Part shown: positions 18,769 to 28,088 of the stretch, piece by piece
How positions within the stretch are numbered: the first letter of the stretch is position 1
Layout of the letters: the number at the start of each line of letters is the position of its first letter
The notes under the pieces: generated by a model
What the model saw: the letters and a program-made list of their open reading frames with translations, nothing else
Told to the model about the DNA's origin: nothing
Databases searched by the model: none
Made by a program: the position numbers and the translations under genes
Origin: Bacteroides caccae
GTDB lineage: Bacteria; Bacteroidota; Bacteroidia; Bacteroidales; Bacteroidaceae
Direction of reading: 5' to 3'
Assembly (NCBI RefSeq): GCF_002222615.2
Contig: NZ_CP022412.2
Span: 2,294,001-2,358,000, forward strand
DNA length: 64,000 bases

Positions 18769-21042
18769 ATGTCTCAATTACCTACTCTTATAGCTGATCT
18801 CGCACTGATATTGATCTGTGCCGGTATCATGACTCTGTTATTCAAGAAGTTGAAGCAGCCTCTAGTGCTGGGGTATGTCGTTGCCGGATTTTTGGCAAGT
18901 CCTCATATGCCGTTTACGCCTTCAGTAATGGATAGTGCCAACATTAAGACATGGGCGGATATCGGTGTTATCTTTTTATTGTTCGCTCTCGGGCTTGAAT
19001 TTAGTTTTAAAAAGATTGTAAAAGTGGGTGGTTCCGCTATCATAGCTGCTTGTACCATTATCTTTTGTATGATTTTGTTGGGGATAGGAGTCGGTATGAG
19101 TTTCGGATGGCACCGAATGGATAGTCTGTTCCTGGGCGGTATGATTGCAATGTCCTCTACTACTATTATTTATAAAGCATTTGATGATCTGGGATTGAGA
19201 AAAAAACAGTTCACAGGGCTTGTGTTAAGTATCTTGATTCTGGAAGATATATTGGCTATCGTTTTAATGGTGATGCTTTCCACTATGGCAGTAAGTCATA
19301 ATTTTGAAGGTACGGAGATGTTGGAAAGTATCGGAAAGTTATTGTTCTTCCTTATTTTATGGTTTGTAGTGGGTATTTATTTAATTCCTGAATTTCTGAA
19401 ACGTTGCAGGAAACTAATGGGAGAGGAGACTTTACTTATCGTATCCCTGGCATTATGTTTCGGTATGGTGGTAATGGCTGCCAATACGGGATTCTCCGCC
19501 GCATTCGGTGCGTTCATTATGGGGTCTATCTTAGCCGAGACCATCGAAGCGGAATCCATAGATCGATTAGTGAAACCGGTCAAAGATCTTTTCGGAGCTA
19601 TCTTTTTCGTATCGGTGGGTATGATGGTAGATCCGGCAATGATTGTGGAGTATGCCATACCTATCATAGTAATTACTCTGGCAGTAATTTTGGGACAGGC
19701 AATTTTCGGAACATTTGGAGTAATTCTTTCCGGAAAGCCCTTGAAAACAGCTATGCAATGTGGCTTTAGTTTGACACAAATCGGTGAGTTTGCATTTATT
19801 ATAGCCTCGTTGGGAGTATCTTTGCATGTGACGAGTGATTTCCTGTATCCGATAGTGGTGGCAGTTTCCGTTATTACCACTTTTCTAACTCCCTATATGA
19901 TTCGTCTGGCGGAACCCGCTTCCACTTTTGTTGATGCTCACTTGCCGGAATCCTGGAGAAAGTTCTTGATGCGTTATTCTTCAGGATCGCAAACCGCACT
20001 AAATCACGAAAATCTGTGGAAAAAGTTATTGATAGCAATGGTGCGTATTACAGTTGTTTATTCGATAGTCAGCATATCTATCATTGCTCTTTCTTTCCGC
20101 TTTGTGGTACCGTTCTTTAAGGAGAACTTACCCCATTTCTGGGCGTCACTGTTGGGAGCGGTCTTTGTGATTCTATGTATTGCTCCTTTTTTGCGTGCTA
20201 TTATGGTGAAGAAAAATCATTCGGTCGAGTTTGTGACTTTGTGGCATGATAGCCGTACGAATCGTGCTCCCTTAGTTTCTACTATCGTTATCCGGATTAT
20301 GATAGCGGCACTGTTCGTTATTTTTGTAATATCGGGATTGTTCAAAGCATCTATCGGCTTAATAATAGGGGTTGCTGTGCTTGTCGTGTTGCTTATGGTA
20401 TGGTCACGCCGTTTGAAAAAACAGTCAATATTAATTGAGCGACGTTTCTTTCAGAATCTTCGTTCAAGAGATGTGCGTGCAGAATATCTGGGAGAAAAGA
20501 AACCGGAATATGCCGGACGTTTGTTGTCTCATGATTTACATCTTGCCGATATGGAAATTCCCGGAGAATCTTCTTGGGCTGGTAAAACATTGCTGGAACT
20601 GAATTTGGGAAAGAAGTTCGGTGTACATGTAGCTTCTATTCTTCGTGGAAAGAGAAGGATTAACATTCCCGGAGGCTCCGTCCGTTTGTTCCCAATGGAT
20701 AAGATACAAGTGATAGGAACGGATGAGCAATTGAGTGTTTTTAATGAGGCTATGCAAAATGGCGCAAAGATCGACTGGGATGTATATGAAAAGAGTGAAA
20801 TGGCTTTGAGGCAGTTTATCATAGATGCAGATTCTGTCTTTCTAGGTAAGACAATTCGTGAATCGGGTATTCGTGACAAGTATCACTGTATGATAGCGGG
20901 CATTGAAAATGAGGACGGTGCGTTGATGGTACCGGATGTAAATGTGCCGCTTGTAGAAGGGGATGTAGTGTGGGTGGTAGGTGAGAAAGAGGATGTGTAC
21001 CAATTAATCGATCAAAAAAGCGAAAAAGTACAGGTCGGATAA
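18769..21042 (+). CDS. CPA2 monovalent cation:proton antiporter with TrkA-C domains
   Basis: The 757-residue inner-membrane protein starts with an Na/H-exchanger domain of about 12 helices (5-390), including the KefB-like stretches DIGVIFLLFALGLEFSFKK and FSAAFGAFIMGSILAETIEA. A second block of helices (about 420-560) is followed by two TrkA-C/RCK_C-like modules (about 600-665 and 685-755; IPGGSVRLFPMDKIQVIGTD and VPLVEGDVVWVVGEKEDV). No Rossmann RCK_N is present, so NAD-type gating is unlikely. It probably exchanges K+ or Na+ for H+. The HIT gene follows 48 bp later. Confidence 0.88.
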   Translation: MSQLPTLIADLALILICAGIMTLLFKKLKQPLVLGYVVAGFLASPHMPFTPSVMDSANIKTWADIGVIFLLFALGLEFSFKKIVKVGGSAIIAACTIIFCMILLGIGVGMSFGWHRMDSLFLGGMIAMSSTTIIYKAFDDLGLRKKQFTGLVLSILILEDILAIVLMVMLSTMAVSHNFEGTEMLESIGKLLFFLILWFVVGIYLIPEFLKRCRKLMGEETLLIVSLALCFGMVVMAANTGFSAAFGAFIMGSILAETIEAESIDRLVKPVKDLFGAIFFVSVGMMVDPAMIVEYAIPIIVITLAVILGQAIFGTFGVILSGKPLKTAMQCGFSLTQIGEFAFIIASLGVSLHVTSDFLYPIVVAVSVITTFLTPYMIRLAEPASTFVDAHLPESWRKFLMRYSSGSQTALNHENLWKKLLIAMVRITVVYSIVSISIIALSFRFVVPFFKENLPHFWASLLGAVFVILCIAPFLRAIMVKKNHSVEFVTLWHDSRTNRAPLVSTIVIRIMIAALFVIFVISGLFKASIGLIIGVAVLVVLLMVWSRRLKKQSILIERRFFQNLRSRDVRAEYLGEKKPEYAGRLLSHDLHLADMEIPGESSWAGKTLLELNLGKKFGVHVASILRGKRRINIPGGSVRLFPMDKIQVIGTDEQLSVFNEAMQNGAKIDWDVYEKSEMALRQFIIDADSVFLGKTIRESGIRDKYHCMIAGIENEDGALMVPDVNVPLVEGDVVWVVGEKEDVYQLIDQKSEKVQVG

Positions 21043-21090
21043 AAATAGAACACCTATTTTTGTTTCGTTAAAATATAAAATAATTGTATC

Positions 21091-21516
21091 ATGAAAAGCG
21101 ATCCTAAAGAATGTCTGTATTGTCAGAACAATGAAACGCTGCATAATCTGATGATTGAGATTGCGCAGTTGAGTGTATCACGTGTATTCCTGTTTAAGGA
21201 ACAAACTTATCGAGGACGTTGCCTTGTTGCCTACAAGGATCACGCAAACGATTTGAATGAATTGAGCGATGAAGATCGTAATGCTTTTATGGCAGATGTG
21301 ACACGAGTTACCCGCGCCATGCAGAAAGCATTTCAACCGGAAAAGATAAATTATGGTGCTTATTCGGATAAATTATCTCATTTACATTTTCATTTGGCTC
21401 CGAAATATGTGGATGGTCCTGACTATGGTGGTATATTCCAGATGAATCCGGGAAAGGTTTATTTGACGGATGCTGAGTATCAGGAATTGATTGATGCAGT
21501 AAGGGCAAATCTGTAA
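21091..21516 (+). CDS. HIT-family nucleotide hydrolase/transferase
   Basis: The 141-residue cytoplasmic protein has the histidine triad LSHLHFHLAPKY (about 93-104), where the middle His of HxHxH attacks the nucleotide phosphate. A CLYCQNNE motif near the N-terminus suggests half of a zinc site, as in several HIT proteins. Substrates of the family are dinucleotide polyphosphates or AMP derivatives; which one cannot be read. It follows the antiporter gene. Confidence 0.88.
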   Translation: MKSDPKECLYCQNNETLHNLMIEIAQLSVSRVFLFKEQTYRGRCLVAYKDHANDLNELSDEDRNAFMADVTRVTRAMQKAFQPEKINYGAYSDKLSHLHFHLAPKYVDGPDYGGIFQMNPGKVYLTDAEYQELIDAVRANL

Positions 21517-21527
21517 GTAGTAATTTC

Positions 21528-21596
21528 AGGCACGGATTATCCTGTTGTTTTGTGTGACCGTTTTTTTATAAAACGAGCATTCTGTAATTCGTGCCT
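21528..21596. terminator. Convergent terminator between the HIT and S4 genes
   Basis: AGGCACGGATTA (21528-21539) pairs with TAATTCGTGCCT (21585-21596), 12 bp with one G-T wobble and a 45-nt loop. It lies between convergent genes. Confidence 0.5.
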
Positions 21597-21644
21597 AAAA
21601 TGACAATATGTAACAAAGGAAACCTTGCTTAGGCGTTAATTCGG

Positions 21645-22067
21645 TTAGTCTTCGCTATCGAAATCAAATTCAAAATCAAAGTCGTCCATAAATTCTGGTG
21701 TTGTAAACTCTTCCAGATTTCGTCGATCTTTTTTGGTAGGACGTCCGGTTCCTCGTGCTCGGTCAATGAAGCCGCTGATCTTACTCATTTCCAATAGTTC
21801 ATATTGGTCAGGAGTTGTGACGTTCTCCATCATTTCGGGGACGAGTTTGGCTCCTATACGTTTTTCAATTGCTTGCAGCACTTTGAATGAATATGTGATA
21901 GGCGGCTTTTTAACCTGAATTACATCTCCCGGCTTTACCATACGTGCGGCCTTGACGAGTGCTCCATTTATGGTGACACGGCCTTTTTTACAAGCTTCTG
22001 CTGCTATCGTACGTGTTTTGAAGATACGTACAGCCCACATCCATTTGTCTATTCTTGCTTCAGCCAT
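21645..22067 (-). CDS. S4-domain RNA-binding protein (Hsp15-like)
   Basis: The 140-residue protein begins with an S4 domain (ARIDKWMWAVRIFKTRTIAA, KKGRVTINGALVKAARMVKP). This matches Hsp15/HslR, which rescues blocked 50S subunits carrying nascent peptidyl-tRNA. A basic stretch (GRPTKKDRRN) and a very acidic tail of Asp, Glu and Phe (FDFEFDFDSED) close it. pth lies 14 bp upstream, so two proteins acting on peptidyl-tRNA share a transcript. Confidence 0.88.
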   Translation of the reverse strand: MAEARIDKWMWAVRIFKTRTIAAEACKKGRVTINGALVKAARMVKPGDVIQVKKPPITYSFKVLQAIEKRIGAKLVPEMMENVTTPDQYELLEMSKISGFIDRARGTGRPTKKDRRNLEEFTTPEFMDDFDFEFDFDSED

Positions 22068-22081
22068 TTTAGTTATTATCT

Positions 22082-22651
22082 TTATTTTTTATTGAACTGG
22101 TTCATAGTGATATCAATTCCGGCAAGACAGAAACTTTTAATAATCTCACCTGCCGTTGCCAGCCTTTCCTCCATTGTCTTCCAGTCTTCATCTGTGAAAT
22201 GTCCCAGTACATAATCAATCTGCCCGCCACGTGGGAAATCATTACCGATACCAAATCGCAGACGGGCATAATTTTGTGTTCCTAAGGTTGAGGCAATATG
22301 CTTCAATCCATTATGTCCAGCGTCACTCCCTTTTCCTTTTAAACGTAAAGTACCGAAAGGAAGTGCCAAGTCATCTACCACTATCAGCACATTTTCTAAT
22401 GGGATGTTTTCTTTTTGCATCCAGTAGCGGACAGCGAAACCGCTTAGGTTCATGAAGGTGGAAGGTTTCAGCAGGATTAACTGGCGCCCTTTGACTGAAA
22501 AGCTGGTTGTGAATCCGTAACGTCCGTCAATAAAAGGAGGAGCATTATTGATTCTTGCCAATGCTTCTACCGTCATAAATCCGATATTGTGCCGGGTTTC
22601 ATGATATTCAGGGCCAATGTTTCCCAGTCCGACAATTAAATATTTTATCAT
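22082..22651 (-). CDS. pth: Peptidyl-tRNA hydrolase
   Basis: Pth frees peptides from prematurely released peptidyl-tRNA. The 189-residue protein has the expected length and active-site motifs: [20 protein letters not shown] (Asn11 and His21 region), [12 protein letters not shown] (Asn about 69), and [20 protein letters not shown] (catalytic Asp about 94) followed by [11 protein letters not shown]. The usual Pro after GLGN is Ile here. It precedes the S4 gene on the same strand. Confidence 0.96.
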   Translation of the reverse strand: MIKYLIVGLGNIGPEYHETRHNIGFMTVEALARINNAPPFIDGRYGFTTSFSVKGRQLILLKPSTFMNLSGFAVRYWMQKENIPLENVLIVVDDLALPFGTLRLKGKGSDAGHNGLKHIASTLGTQNYARLRFGIGNDFPRGGQIDYVLGHFTDEDWKTMEERLATAGEIIKSFCLAGIDITMNQFNKK

Positions 22652-22688
22652 TACTTATCCGTAAAACAGTTCATTAATATAGAAAAAG

Positions 22689-22753
22689 AAACGCAGATTA
22701 ATACAAACTAGTACAGACTTAACATCTGCTTTCATCTGCATTAATCTGCGTTT
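22689..22753 (-). terminator. Inverted repeat downstream of rplY
   Basis: AAACGCAGATTAAT (22689-22702) pairs perfectly with 22740-22753 over 14 bp. The 37-nt loop holds a CAGA/TCTG mini-stem. It lies between rplY and pth and probably ends rplY transcription. Confidence 0.6.
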
Positions 22754-22785
22754 AAAGTAAATCTCTTTACAGGAATAGTCTCAAA

Positions 22786-23376
22786 TTACTTGCCGGCTGC
22801 AGCTGCTGCACCTCTTGCTGCACGAGTCAACTTAACGGCACATACCACAGCTTCTTTAGCACTCATCAATTCAAGGCCTTCGAAGCTCAATTCGCCAACT
22901 TTTACAGTCTTACCTAAACCGAGGTGAGAAACGTTCACTGTCAGTTTTTCAGGAATAACGTTATACAAAGCTTTCACTTTAATCTTACGCATCTGCAAAG
23001 CCAACTTACCACCGGCTTTCACACCTTCTGCAAGACCTTCCAACTGTACAGGAACTTCCATTACGATAGGTTTAGCTTCATCGATCTGATAGAAGTCTAC
23101 GTGTAGGATAGTATCTTTTACAGGATGGAATTGAATATCTTTCAGGATAGCGTTTACTTTTTTGCCGTCGATAATCAAGTCTACTACATAGATATGCGGA
23201 GTATAAACCAAATTACGAAGACCTTCGTTAGGCACTGTAAAGTGAACTACTTCATTACCTCCATAAAGTACGCAAGGTACACCACCGTTTTTACGAATTT
23301 CTTTCAAAGCTCTTGCTTGTTCTGAAGAGCGTTCTGCAATTGTTCTTGCAGTTCCTTTTACTTCAATTGATTTCAT
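22786..23376 (-). CDS. rplY: 50S ribosomal protein L25/Ctc
   Basis: This is a long CTC-type L25, which binds 5S rRNA. The 196 residues comprise the L25 N-domain (about 1-90, with VPCVLYGGNEVVHFTV and LKDIQFHPVKDTILHVDFYQ), the TL5-like C-domain, and an Ala-rich tail (RAARGAAAAAGK). A textbook Bacteroides promoter lies about 95 bp upstream. Confidence 0.96.
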   Translation of the reverse strand: MKSIEVKGTARTIAERSSEQARALKEIRKNGGVPCVLYGGNEVVHFTVPNEGLRNLVYTPHIYVVDLIIDGKKVNAILKDIQFHPVKDTILHVDFYQIDEAKPIVMEVPVQLEGLAEGVKAGGKLALQMRKIKVKALYNVIPEKLTVNVSHLGLGKTVKVGELSFEGLELMSAKEAVVCAVKLTRAARGAAAAAGK

Positions 23377-23471
23377 TTCTTTAAAAAATTGTGTTACTCT
23401 AAATTAAGTTAGTTTGCTTAATTCACCATTACACGATGTGGATTATCACACGATGTCGCAAAAAAGCGGTG

Positions 23472-23502
23472 CAAAGGTACGGTCTTTTTTTGATATATCA
23501 AA
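23472..23502 (-). promoter_or_regulatory. Promoter of rplY
   Basis: On the minus strand, TTTG (23499-23502) and TACCTTTG (23472-23479) are 19 bp apart. This is the cleanest -33/-7 pair in the window, and it starts inside the gap after the PUR gene. Confidence 0.85.
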
Positions 23503-23513
23503 GAGCTTTCTTC

Positions 23514-23918
23514 TTAAAAATCAATGTCAATCTTGATTTCACTCCCCAATTTTTCCTCTTTTGCTTCTTCTTCAATAGCAGCTTGCTCTTTTTCCATATC
23601 TGCTTCCTGGGTTAAACGGCTGATATAGTCGTTCATGTCATTGCGATCAATGAAATCGATAGCTTCTGTCAATCCTGCCATGAATTTCTGAAAATCTTCT
23701 CTATATAAGAAAATCTTGTGTTTTTCGAAACTCACCTGAGAATCATCGCCTTCTCCCATTATCACCTTTTTGCTCTCTGTAATAGCAAGGAACATTTCAT
23801 CTTTACGGTTCTTTTTTACATCGAGGTAATAGATGCGTTTACCTGCTTTAATGGACTTGGAGAATACGATCTCCTTATCATTCATGTCTGCGCTCATTTT
23901 CTTTTTTAAATCTTCCAT
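23514..23918 (-). CDS. PUR-family (DUF3276) nucleic-acid-binding protein
   Basis: The 134-residue protein, read from MEDLKKKMSADMNDKE at 23918, is a bacterial PUR-alpha-like protein. The core (KEIVFSKSIKAGKRIYYLDV, DEMFLAITESKKVI, KHKIFLYREDFQKF) forms a PUR repeat, known in Bacteroidota and Borrelia to bind single-stranded nucleic acid. The C-terminal third is strongly acidic (EKEQAAIEEEAKEEK). An in-frame start 10 codons earlier is possible. Its regulatory targets are unknown. Confidence 0.85.
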   Translation of the reverse strand: MEDLKKKMSADMNDKEIVFSKSIKAGKRIYYLDVKKNRKDEMFLAITESKKVIMGEGDDSQVSFEKHKIFLYREDFQKFMAGLTEAIDFIDRNDMNDYISRLTQEADMEKEQAAIEEEAKEEKLGSEIKIDIDF

Positions 23919-24022
23919 ATATTTCGGTCCGTTTATAATCGGCTTCAAAATTGGATATTTTTTTTAAACTGTCAAAAGAAAAAGCGCAGAGAATCAAATA
24001 CTGCATTAAAAAATGTGATTTA

Positions 24023-24055
24023 TTTGTGGAAACTCATTAAAAATATCTACTTTTG
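24023..24055 (+). promoter_or_regulatory. Promoter of the nusB operon
   Basis: TTTG (24023-24026) and TACTTTTG (24048-24055) are 21 bp apart, 31 bp before the nusB ATG. Confidence 0.75.
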
Positions 24056-24086
24056 CAGTTCGATAACAATAGTATAAATTGAATTT

Positions 24087-25013
24087 ATGATCAACAGAGT
24101 TCTTATTCGTCTTAAGATTATACAGATAGTATATGCCTATTATCAGAATGGCAGCAAAAATCTAGACTCAGCGGAGAAAGAGTTATTCTTTAGTCTTTCA
24201 AAGGCGTATGACCTTTACAACTATTTGCTAATGCTGATGATAGCATTGACAGAGTATGCGCAAAAGCGTATTGATGCGGCAAAAGCTAAATTGGCACCCA
24301 CGAAAGAAGAATTGTATCCCAACAAAAAGTTTGTGGAAAATAAGTTTATTGCCCAATTGGAAGTCAATAAGCAGCTGTCCGAGTTTATTGCCAATCAAAA
24401 AAGGACTTGGGCAAACGATCAGGACTTCGTGAAGGAACTATATGAGAAGATTGTAGAAACTGATATATATAAGGATTATATGGCCTCTGATGATAACTCA
24501 TATGAAGCTGATCGCGAATTATGGAGAAAAATCTATAAGACATATATCTTTAATAATGATTCTCTCGACCAGGTATTGGAGGACCAGAGTCTGTATTGGA
24601 ACGATGATAAGGAAATTGTAGATACATTCGTATTGAAGACCATTAAGCGTTTCGATGAAAAGAAGGGTGCCAATCAGGAATTACTTCCTGAATTTAAGGA
24701 TGACGAAGACCAGGAATTCGCACGCCGTCTGTTCCGCCGTACTATTTTAAATTCCGACTATTATCGCCATCTTGTTAGCGAAAATACAAAGAACTGGGAA
24801 CTGGATCGTATTGCATTTATGGATGTAATCATTATGCAAACTGCTTTAGCCGAAATTTTAAGTTTCCCGAACATTCCGGTCAGTGTTTCGTTAAATGAGT
24901 ATGTGGAAATTGCGAAGTTGTATAGCACATCCAAAAGCGGTAGCTTTATTAACGGAACATTAGATGGAATAGTTAATCAATTGAAAAAAGAAGGTAAGTT
25001 GACTAAAAACTAA
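24087..25013 (+). CDS. nusB: Transcription antitermination factor NusB (long form)
   Basis: NusB binds NusE (S10) and boxA RNA in antitermination complexes of rRNA operons. The 308-residue protein is about twice E. coli NusB length, as in other Bacteroidota. An N-terminal extension (MINRVLIRLKIIQIVYAYYQ and a Lys-rich helix region) precedes the conserved C-terminal fold with LDRIAFMDVIIMQTALAEIL, NIPVSVSLNEYVEIAKLYST and GSFINGTLDGIVNQL. It heads an operon with yajC, ybbR, coaE and a DUF5606 gene. Confidence 0.93.
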   Translation: MINRVLIRLKIIQIVYAYYQNGSKNLDSAEKELFFSLSKAYDLYNYLLMLMIALTEYAQKRIDAAKAKLAPTKEELYPNKKFVENKFIAQLEVNKQLSEFIANQKRTWANDQDFVKELYEKIVETDIYKDYMASDDNSYEADRELWRKIYKTYIFNNDSLDQVLEDQSLYWNDDKEIVDTFVLKTIKRFDEKKGANQELLPEFKDDEDQEFARRLFRRTILNSDYYRHLVSENTKNWELDRIAFMDVIIMQTALAEILSFPNIPVSVSLNEYVEIAKLYSTSKSGSFINGTLDGIVNQLKKEGKLTKN

Positions 25014-25052
25014 TACCTTTGTCCATATAGTAGAAACTAAAACTGATTTTTT

Positions 25053-25376
25053 ATGAATGTATTGACTGTATTATTGCAAGCTCCTGCTGGTGCTGCCGGA
25101 GGTGGAAGTATGATGTGGATCATGCTGATAGCAATGTTTGTTATCATGTATTTCTTTATGATCCGTCCTCAAAATAAGAAGCAGAAAGAAATAGCAAATT
25201 TCCGTAAATCTCTTCAGGTTAATCAATCGGTTATTACTGCTGGTGGTATCCACGGAACAATCAAGGAGATTACTGACGATTATATCGTACTTGAAATTGC
25301 TTCTAACGTAAAGATAAAGATAGATAAAAACTCTATTTTCGCTGACGCTTCGGCTGCTAGTAATCAATCTAAGTAA
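25053..25376 (+). CDS. yajC: Sec translocon accessory protein YajC
   Basis: This 107-residue single-pass inner-membrane protein accompanies SecDF. One membrane helix (about 20-37, MMWIMLIAMFVIMYFFMI) is followed by the YajC signature RPQNKKQKE and a small beta domain (VITAGGIHGTIKEI, DYIVLEIASNVKIKIDKNSI). It sits 40 bp after nusB and 10 bp before ybbR. Confidence 0.95.
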   Translation: MNVLTVLLQAPAGAAGGGSMMWIMLIAMFVIMYFFMIRPQNKKQKEIANFRKSLQVNQSVITAGGIHGTIKEITDDYIVLEIASNVKIKIDKNSIFADASAASNQSK

Positions 25377-25386
25377 ATGGTAAACA

Positions 25387-26412
25387 ATGCCTATGCTTGA
25401 TCGTAGGAAAATAAGGTACACATATTTAAAACTATCCAAGAAAATTAAGGACTTCCTGCTTAGCGATAAGAGCAGGGAGTTCTTAATTTTTTTGTTTTTT
25501 TTTCTGATAGCCGGTGGATTCTGGTTACTCCAAACGTTAAATAATGATTATGAAGCGGAATTTTCTATTCCGGTACGGGTAAAAGACCTTCCCAATAATG
25601 TAGTGCTGACTTCGGAACCTCCTTCTGAACTTCGGGTTCGGGTGAAGGATAAGGGGACTGTGCTGCTTAATTATATGTTGGGAAAAAGTTTTTTTCCAGT
25701 CAATTTAAGTTTTCTCGATTATAAAGGGAAAAATAATCATGTGAAGATTTATGCATCCGATTTTGAGAAAAAGATACTAAGTCAGTTGAATGTCTCTTCT
25801 AAAATACTCTCGATAAAGCCGGATACATTAGAATACATCTATTCCGAGGGAAAATCCAAGTTAGTACCCGTCCGTCTTCAGGGGAAGGTAACTGCCGGGC
25901 TTCAATATTATGTTTCGGATACAATTTGTAATCCGGATTCTGTGTTGGTGTATGCGCCCGAAGGGATTTTGGATACGATTACTACTGCTTATACCCAAAA
26001 AATAAATCTGGAGAATATTTCGGATACCACTCGGCAACGAATATCTCTGGCTCCGTTAAGAGGAGTAAAGTTCGTTCCAAGTTCGGTTGAGGCGACATTT
26101 CCGGTAGATATTTATACGGAGAAAACAGTCGAAGTACCGTTACATGGAATTAATTTTCCGGCGGATAAGGCCCTACGTGCATTTCCTTCTAAAGTTCAGA
26201 TAACTTTTCAGGTAGGATTGAAGCGTTTTCGTAGTATTAAAGCCGATGATTTTGTGATAAATGTCTCTTATGAAGAACTGTTGAAGCTTGGTTCTGATAA
26301 ATATACGGTTAAATTGAAATCATTTCCGAATGGGATAAATCAAATCCGTATTGTACCCGAACAAGTAGACTTTTTGATAGAACAAGTATCTTCTTTTTCC
26401 GATGTTGATTAA
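25387..26412 (+). CDS. YbbR-domain membrane protein
   Basis: The 341-residue protein has one N-terminal membrane helix (about 38-55, [20 protein letters not shown]) and an extracytoplasmic region with YbbR-like repeats ([40 protein letters not shown]). YbbR proteins (CdaR in Firmicutes) can regulate the c-di-AMP cyclase CdaA, but no cyclase gene is here. The end overlaps coaE by 11 bp, implying translational coupling. Confidence 0.85.
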   Translation: MPMLDRRKIRYTYLKLSKKIKDFLLSDKSREFLIFLFFFLIAGGFWLLQTLNNDYEAEFSIPVRVKDLPNNVVLTSEPPSELRVRVKDKGTVLLNYMLGKSFFPVNLSFLDYKGKNNHVKIYASDFEKKILSQLNVSSKILSIKPDTLEYIYSEGKSKLVPVRLQGKVTAGLQYYVSDTICNPDSVLVYAPEGILDTITTAYTQKINLENISDTTRQRISLAPLRGVKFVPSSVEATFPVDIYTEKTVEVPLHGINFPADKALRAFPSKVQITFQVGLKRFRSIKADDFVINVSYEELLKLGSDKYTVKLKSFPNGINQIRIVPEQVDFLIEQVSSFSDVD

Positions 26413-27016
26413 GGTTGGTATAACTGGTGGTATCGGTAGCGGGAAAAGCGTTGTTTCCCGGTTGCTGGAGATAATGGGTATTCCTGTTTATATAGCGGAT
26501 ACAGAAGCGAAACGTATTACTTGTACCGATACAGTGATTCGCCGGGAACTTTGTGCTTTGGTCGGTCAGGAAGTATTTCAGGGGGGAGAATTGAACCGGA
26601 CTTTATTGGCGGAGTATATGTTCGGGTATCCGGAACACGTGAAAGAAGTGAATGCTATTATTCATCCACGGGTAAAAGATGATTTCCGCCAATGGACAGT
26701 CCGTTTCGGGAATAACGGACTGGTTGGTATGGAATCCGCTATCCTTATTGAATCCGGTTTTAGAGAAGAAGTTGATTTCCTTGTAATGGTTTATGCACCG
26801 TTGGAAGTGAGAGTAGAGCGGGCTATGAAACGTGACTGTTCATCAAGGGAGTTGGTCTTGAAGCGTATTGAGGCACAGATGAGTGATGAGGCCAAGCGGG
26901 AACAAGCCGATTTTGTGATAGTAAATGACAATGAAACACCGTTAATTCCGCAGGTTTTGGAGCTTATTTCTTTGCTATCTAAAAATAATCATTACCTTTG
27001 CGACGCTAAAAAATAA
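26402..27016 (+). CDS. coaE: Dephospho-CoA kinase
   Basis: CoaE phosphorylates the 3'-OH of dephospho-CoA as the last step of coenzyme A synthesis. The 204-residue protein has the P-loop [19 protein letters not shown] (4-22), [14 protein letters not shown] (the DADxxAR-like motif), [13 protein letters not shown] [12 protein letters not shown], and a late [13 protein letters not shown]. It overlaps ybbR and precedes the DUF5606 gene by 24 bp. Confidence 0.96.
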   Translation: MLIKVGITGGIGSGKSVVSRLLEIMGIPVYIADTEAKRITCTDTVIRRELCALVGQEVFQGGELNRTLLAEYMFGYPEHVKEVNAIIHPRVKDDFRQWTVRFGNNGLVGMESAILIESGFREEVDFLVMVYAPLEVRVERAMKRDCSSRELVLKRIEAQMSDEAKREQADFVIVNDNETPLIPQVLELISLLSKNNHYLCDAKK

Positions 27017-27040
27017 TTAATAAATAAAAGAATATATACT

Positions 27041-27472
27041 ATGTTGAAGACTATCTTGTCTATCTCCGGAAAACCGGGATTGTACAAACTTATTTCGCAA
27101 GGAAAAAATATGTTGATTGTTGAATCAATCAATGCTGATAAGAAGCGTTTCCCCGCTTATGGTAATGAAAAAATTATCTCTTTGGCAGATATCGCAATGT
27201 ACACAGATGATGCGGAAGTTCCTTTGTATGATGTGTTGGAAGCGATGAAAAAGAAAGAAAATTCGGCAATTGCTTCTCTTGATCCGAAGAAGGCTAGTCC
27301 GGAACAACTCCGTGAATACTTGGCTGAAGTGTTGCCTAATTTCGATCGTGATCGTGTGCATGTAGGAGATATCAAGAAATTGATTTCCTGGTATAATACG
27401 TTGATATCTAATGGACTTACTGAATTTAAACCAGAAGCGGAAGTTGGGGAAGAAGAGGTAGTGGCAGAATAA
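27041..27472 (+). CDS. DUF5606 protein
   Basis: The 143-residue cytoplasmic protein begins MLKTILSISGKPGLYKLISQ, the signature I associate with DUF5606, a Bacteroidota family of unknown function. The small N-terminal beta domain (MLIVESINADKKRFPAYGNE) is followed by a helical part and an acidic tail (EAEVGEEEVVAE). It is last in the nusB-yajC-ybbR-coaE operon, in the company of translation, secretion and cofactor genes. Confidence 0.82.
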   Translation: MLKTILSISGKPGLYKLISQGKNMLIVESINADKKRFPAYGNEKIISLADIAMYTDDAEVPLYDVLEAMKKKENSAIASLDPKKASPEQLREYLAEVLPNFDRDRVHVGDIKKLISWYNTLISNGLTEFKPEAEVGEEEVVAE

Positions 27473-27506
27473 TAATTAATGTCATTTGTCTAAATGAGAC
27501 TAAAGA

Positions 27507-27548
27507 ACATGATAATCGCATTTAATGTGGTTATCATGTTTTTTTTAT
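27507..27548 (+). terminator. Terminator of the nusB operon
   Basis: AACATGATAA (27507-27516) pairs with TTATCATGTT (27531-27540), with extra pairing in the loop and a run of eight T. Confidence 0.85.
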
Positions 27549-27624
27549 AGAGATGTTTGTAAATTCAGAAAAAAATTAGTATAATTTGGGTAATCTTTTA
27601 TTAAAATAAATATCTTCTACTTAT

Positions 27625-27657
27625 ATTGTAAATAATGGTGCTTTTTATGTATCTTTG
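27625..27657 (+). promoter_or_regulatory. Promoter of a candidate leader RNA
   Basis: ATTG (27625-27628) and TATCTTTG (27650-27657) are 21 bp apart, about 180 bp before the small gene at 27839. Confidence 0.65.
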
Positions 27658-27663
27658 TCGCTG

Positions 27664-27795
27664 TTCTCTATTTTTCACGATGTCTATGGCAGTTAAAATG
27701 AAAATGGACAACAAAAGCGTTTAAAGATATTATTCGATGCTTGAGTTATCCAGTGACCTCAAGTATGATAAATTGTGTAGTTCTCACGCTTTTTT
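27664..27795 (+). ncRNA. Candidate structured leader or small RNA
   Basis: Downstream of a good promoter, AAAAGCGT (27713-27720) pairs with ACGCTTTT (27786-27793) and encloses a 9-bp hairpin, ATGCTTGAG (27737-27745) with CTCAAGTAT (27758-27766). The structure ends in a T run like a terminator. A 14-codon ORF (27680-27724, MSMAVKMKMDNKSV) ends inside the 5' arm. This is the layout of an attenuator or short sRNA. No known family was recognised. Confidence 0.4.
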
Positions 27796-27838
27796 ATAAT
27801 TAATCACCTTCCAGGGAACAGGAGGCTTTATATAGGGA

Positions 27839-28087
27839 ATGGAGACAATAACGAATAAAGGAGTGAATATCTGTTTGGATAATGAATCAGGGGAGTTATG
27901 CTTGACTAATTTGTTATCAGGTACAATGGTATTTTTATATGATTCTCAAGGAGAATTAAGGGAAAAACACCAATTTGCTTTACCTTTGCTTACCATAACA
28001 ATTTCTAAACAGGGTACTTATGTTTTAGTGATGAGTCATCCGAACTGTCAGCCTGAAGTTCGGAGGATTATCTATACAGGGATATAA
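27839..28087 (+). CDS. Small protein of unknown function
   Basis: The 82-residue ORF starts at an ATG with a strong AGGAGG 13 nt upstream, rare in this genus. It has no signal peptide and an in-frame stop sits just before the start. The sequence is beta-rich (NICLDNESGELCLTNLLSGT, LTITISKQGTYVLVM) and recalls the small beta-sandwich of DUF3244 or a Por-type C-terminal sorting domain, only distantly. It follows the candidate structured leader RNA and ends 1 bp before a strong hairpin. Confidence 0.6.
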   Translation: METITNKGVNICLDNESGELCLTNLLSGTMVFLYDSQGELREKHQFALPLLTITISKQGTYVLVMSHPNCQPEVRRIIYTGI

Positions 28088-28088
28088 A

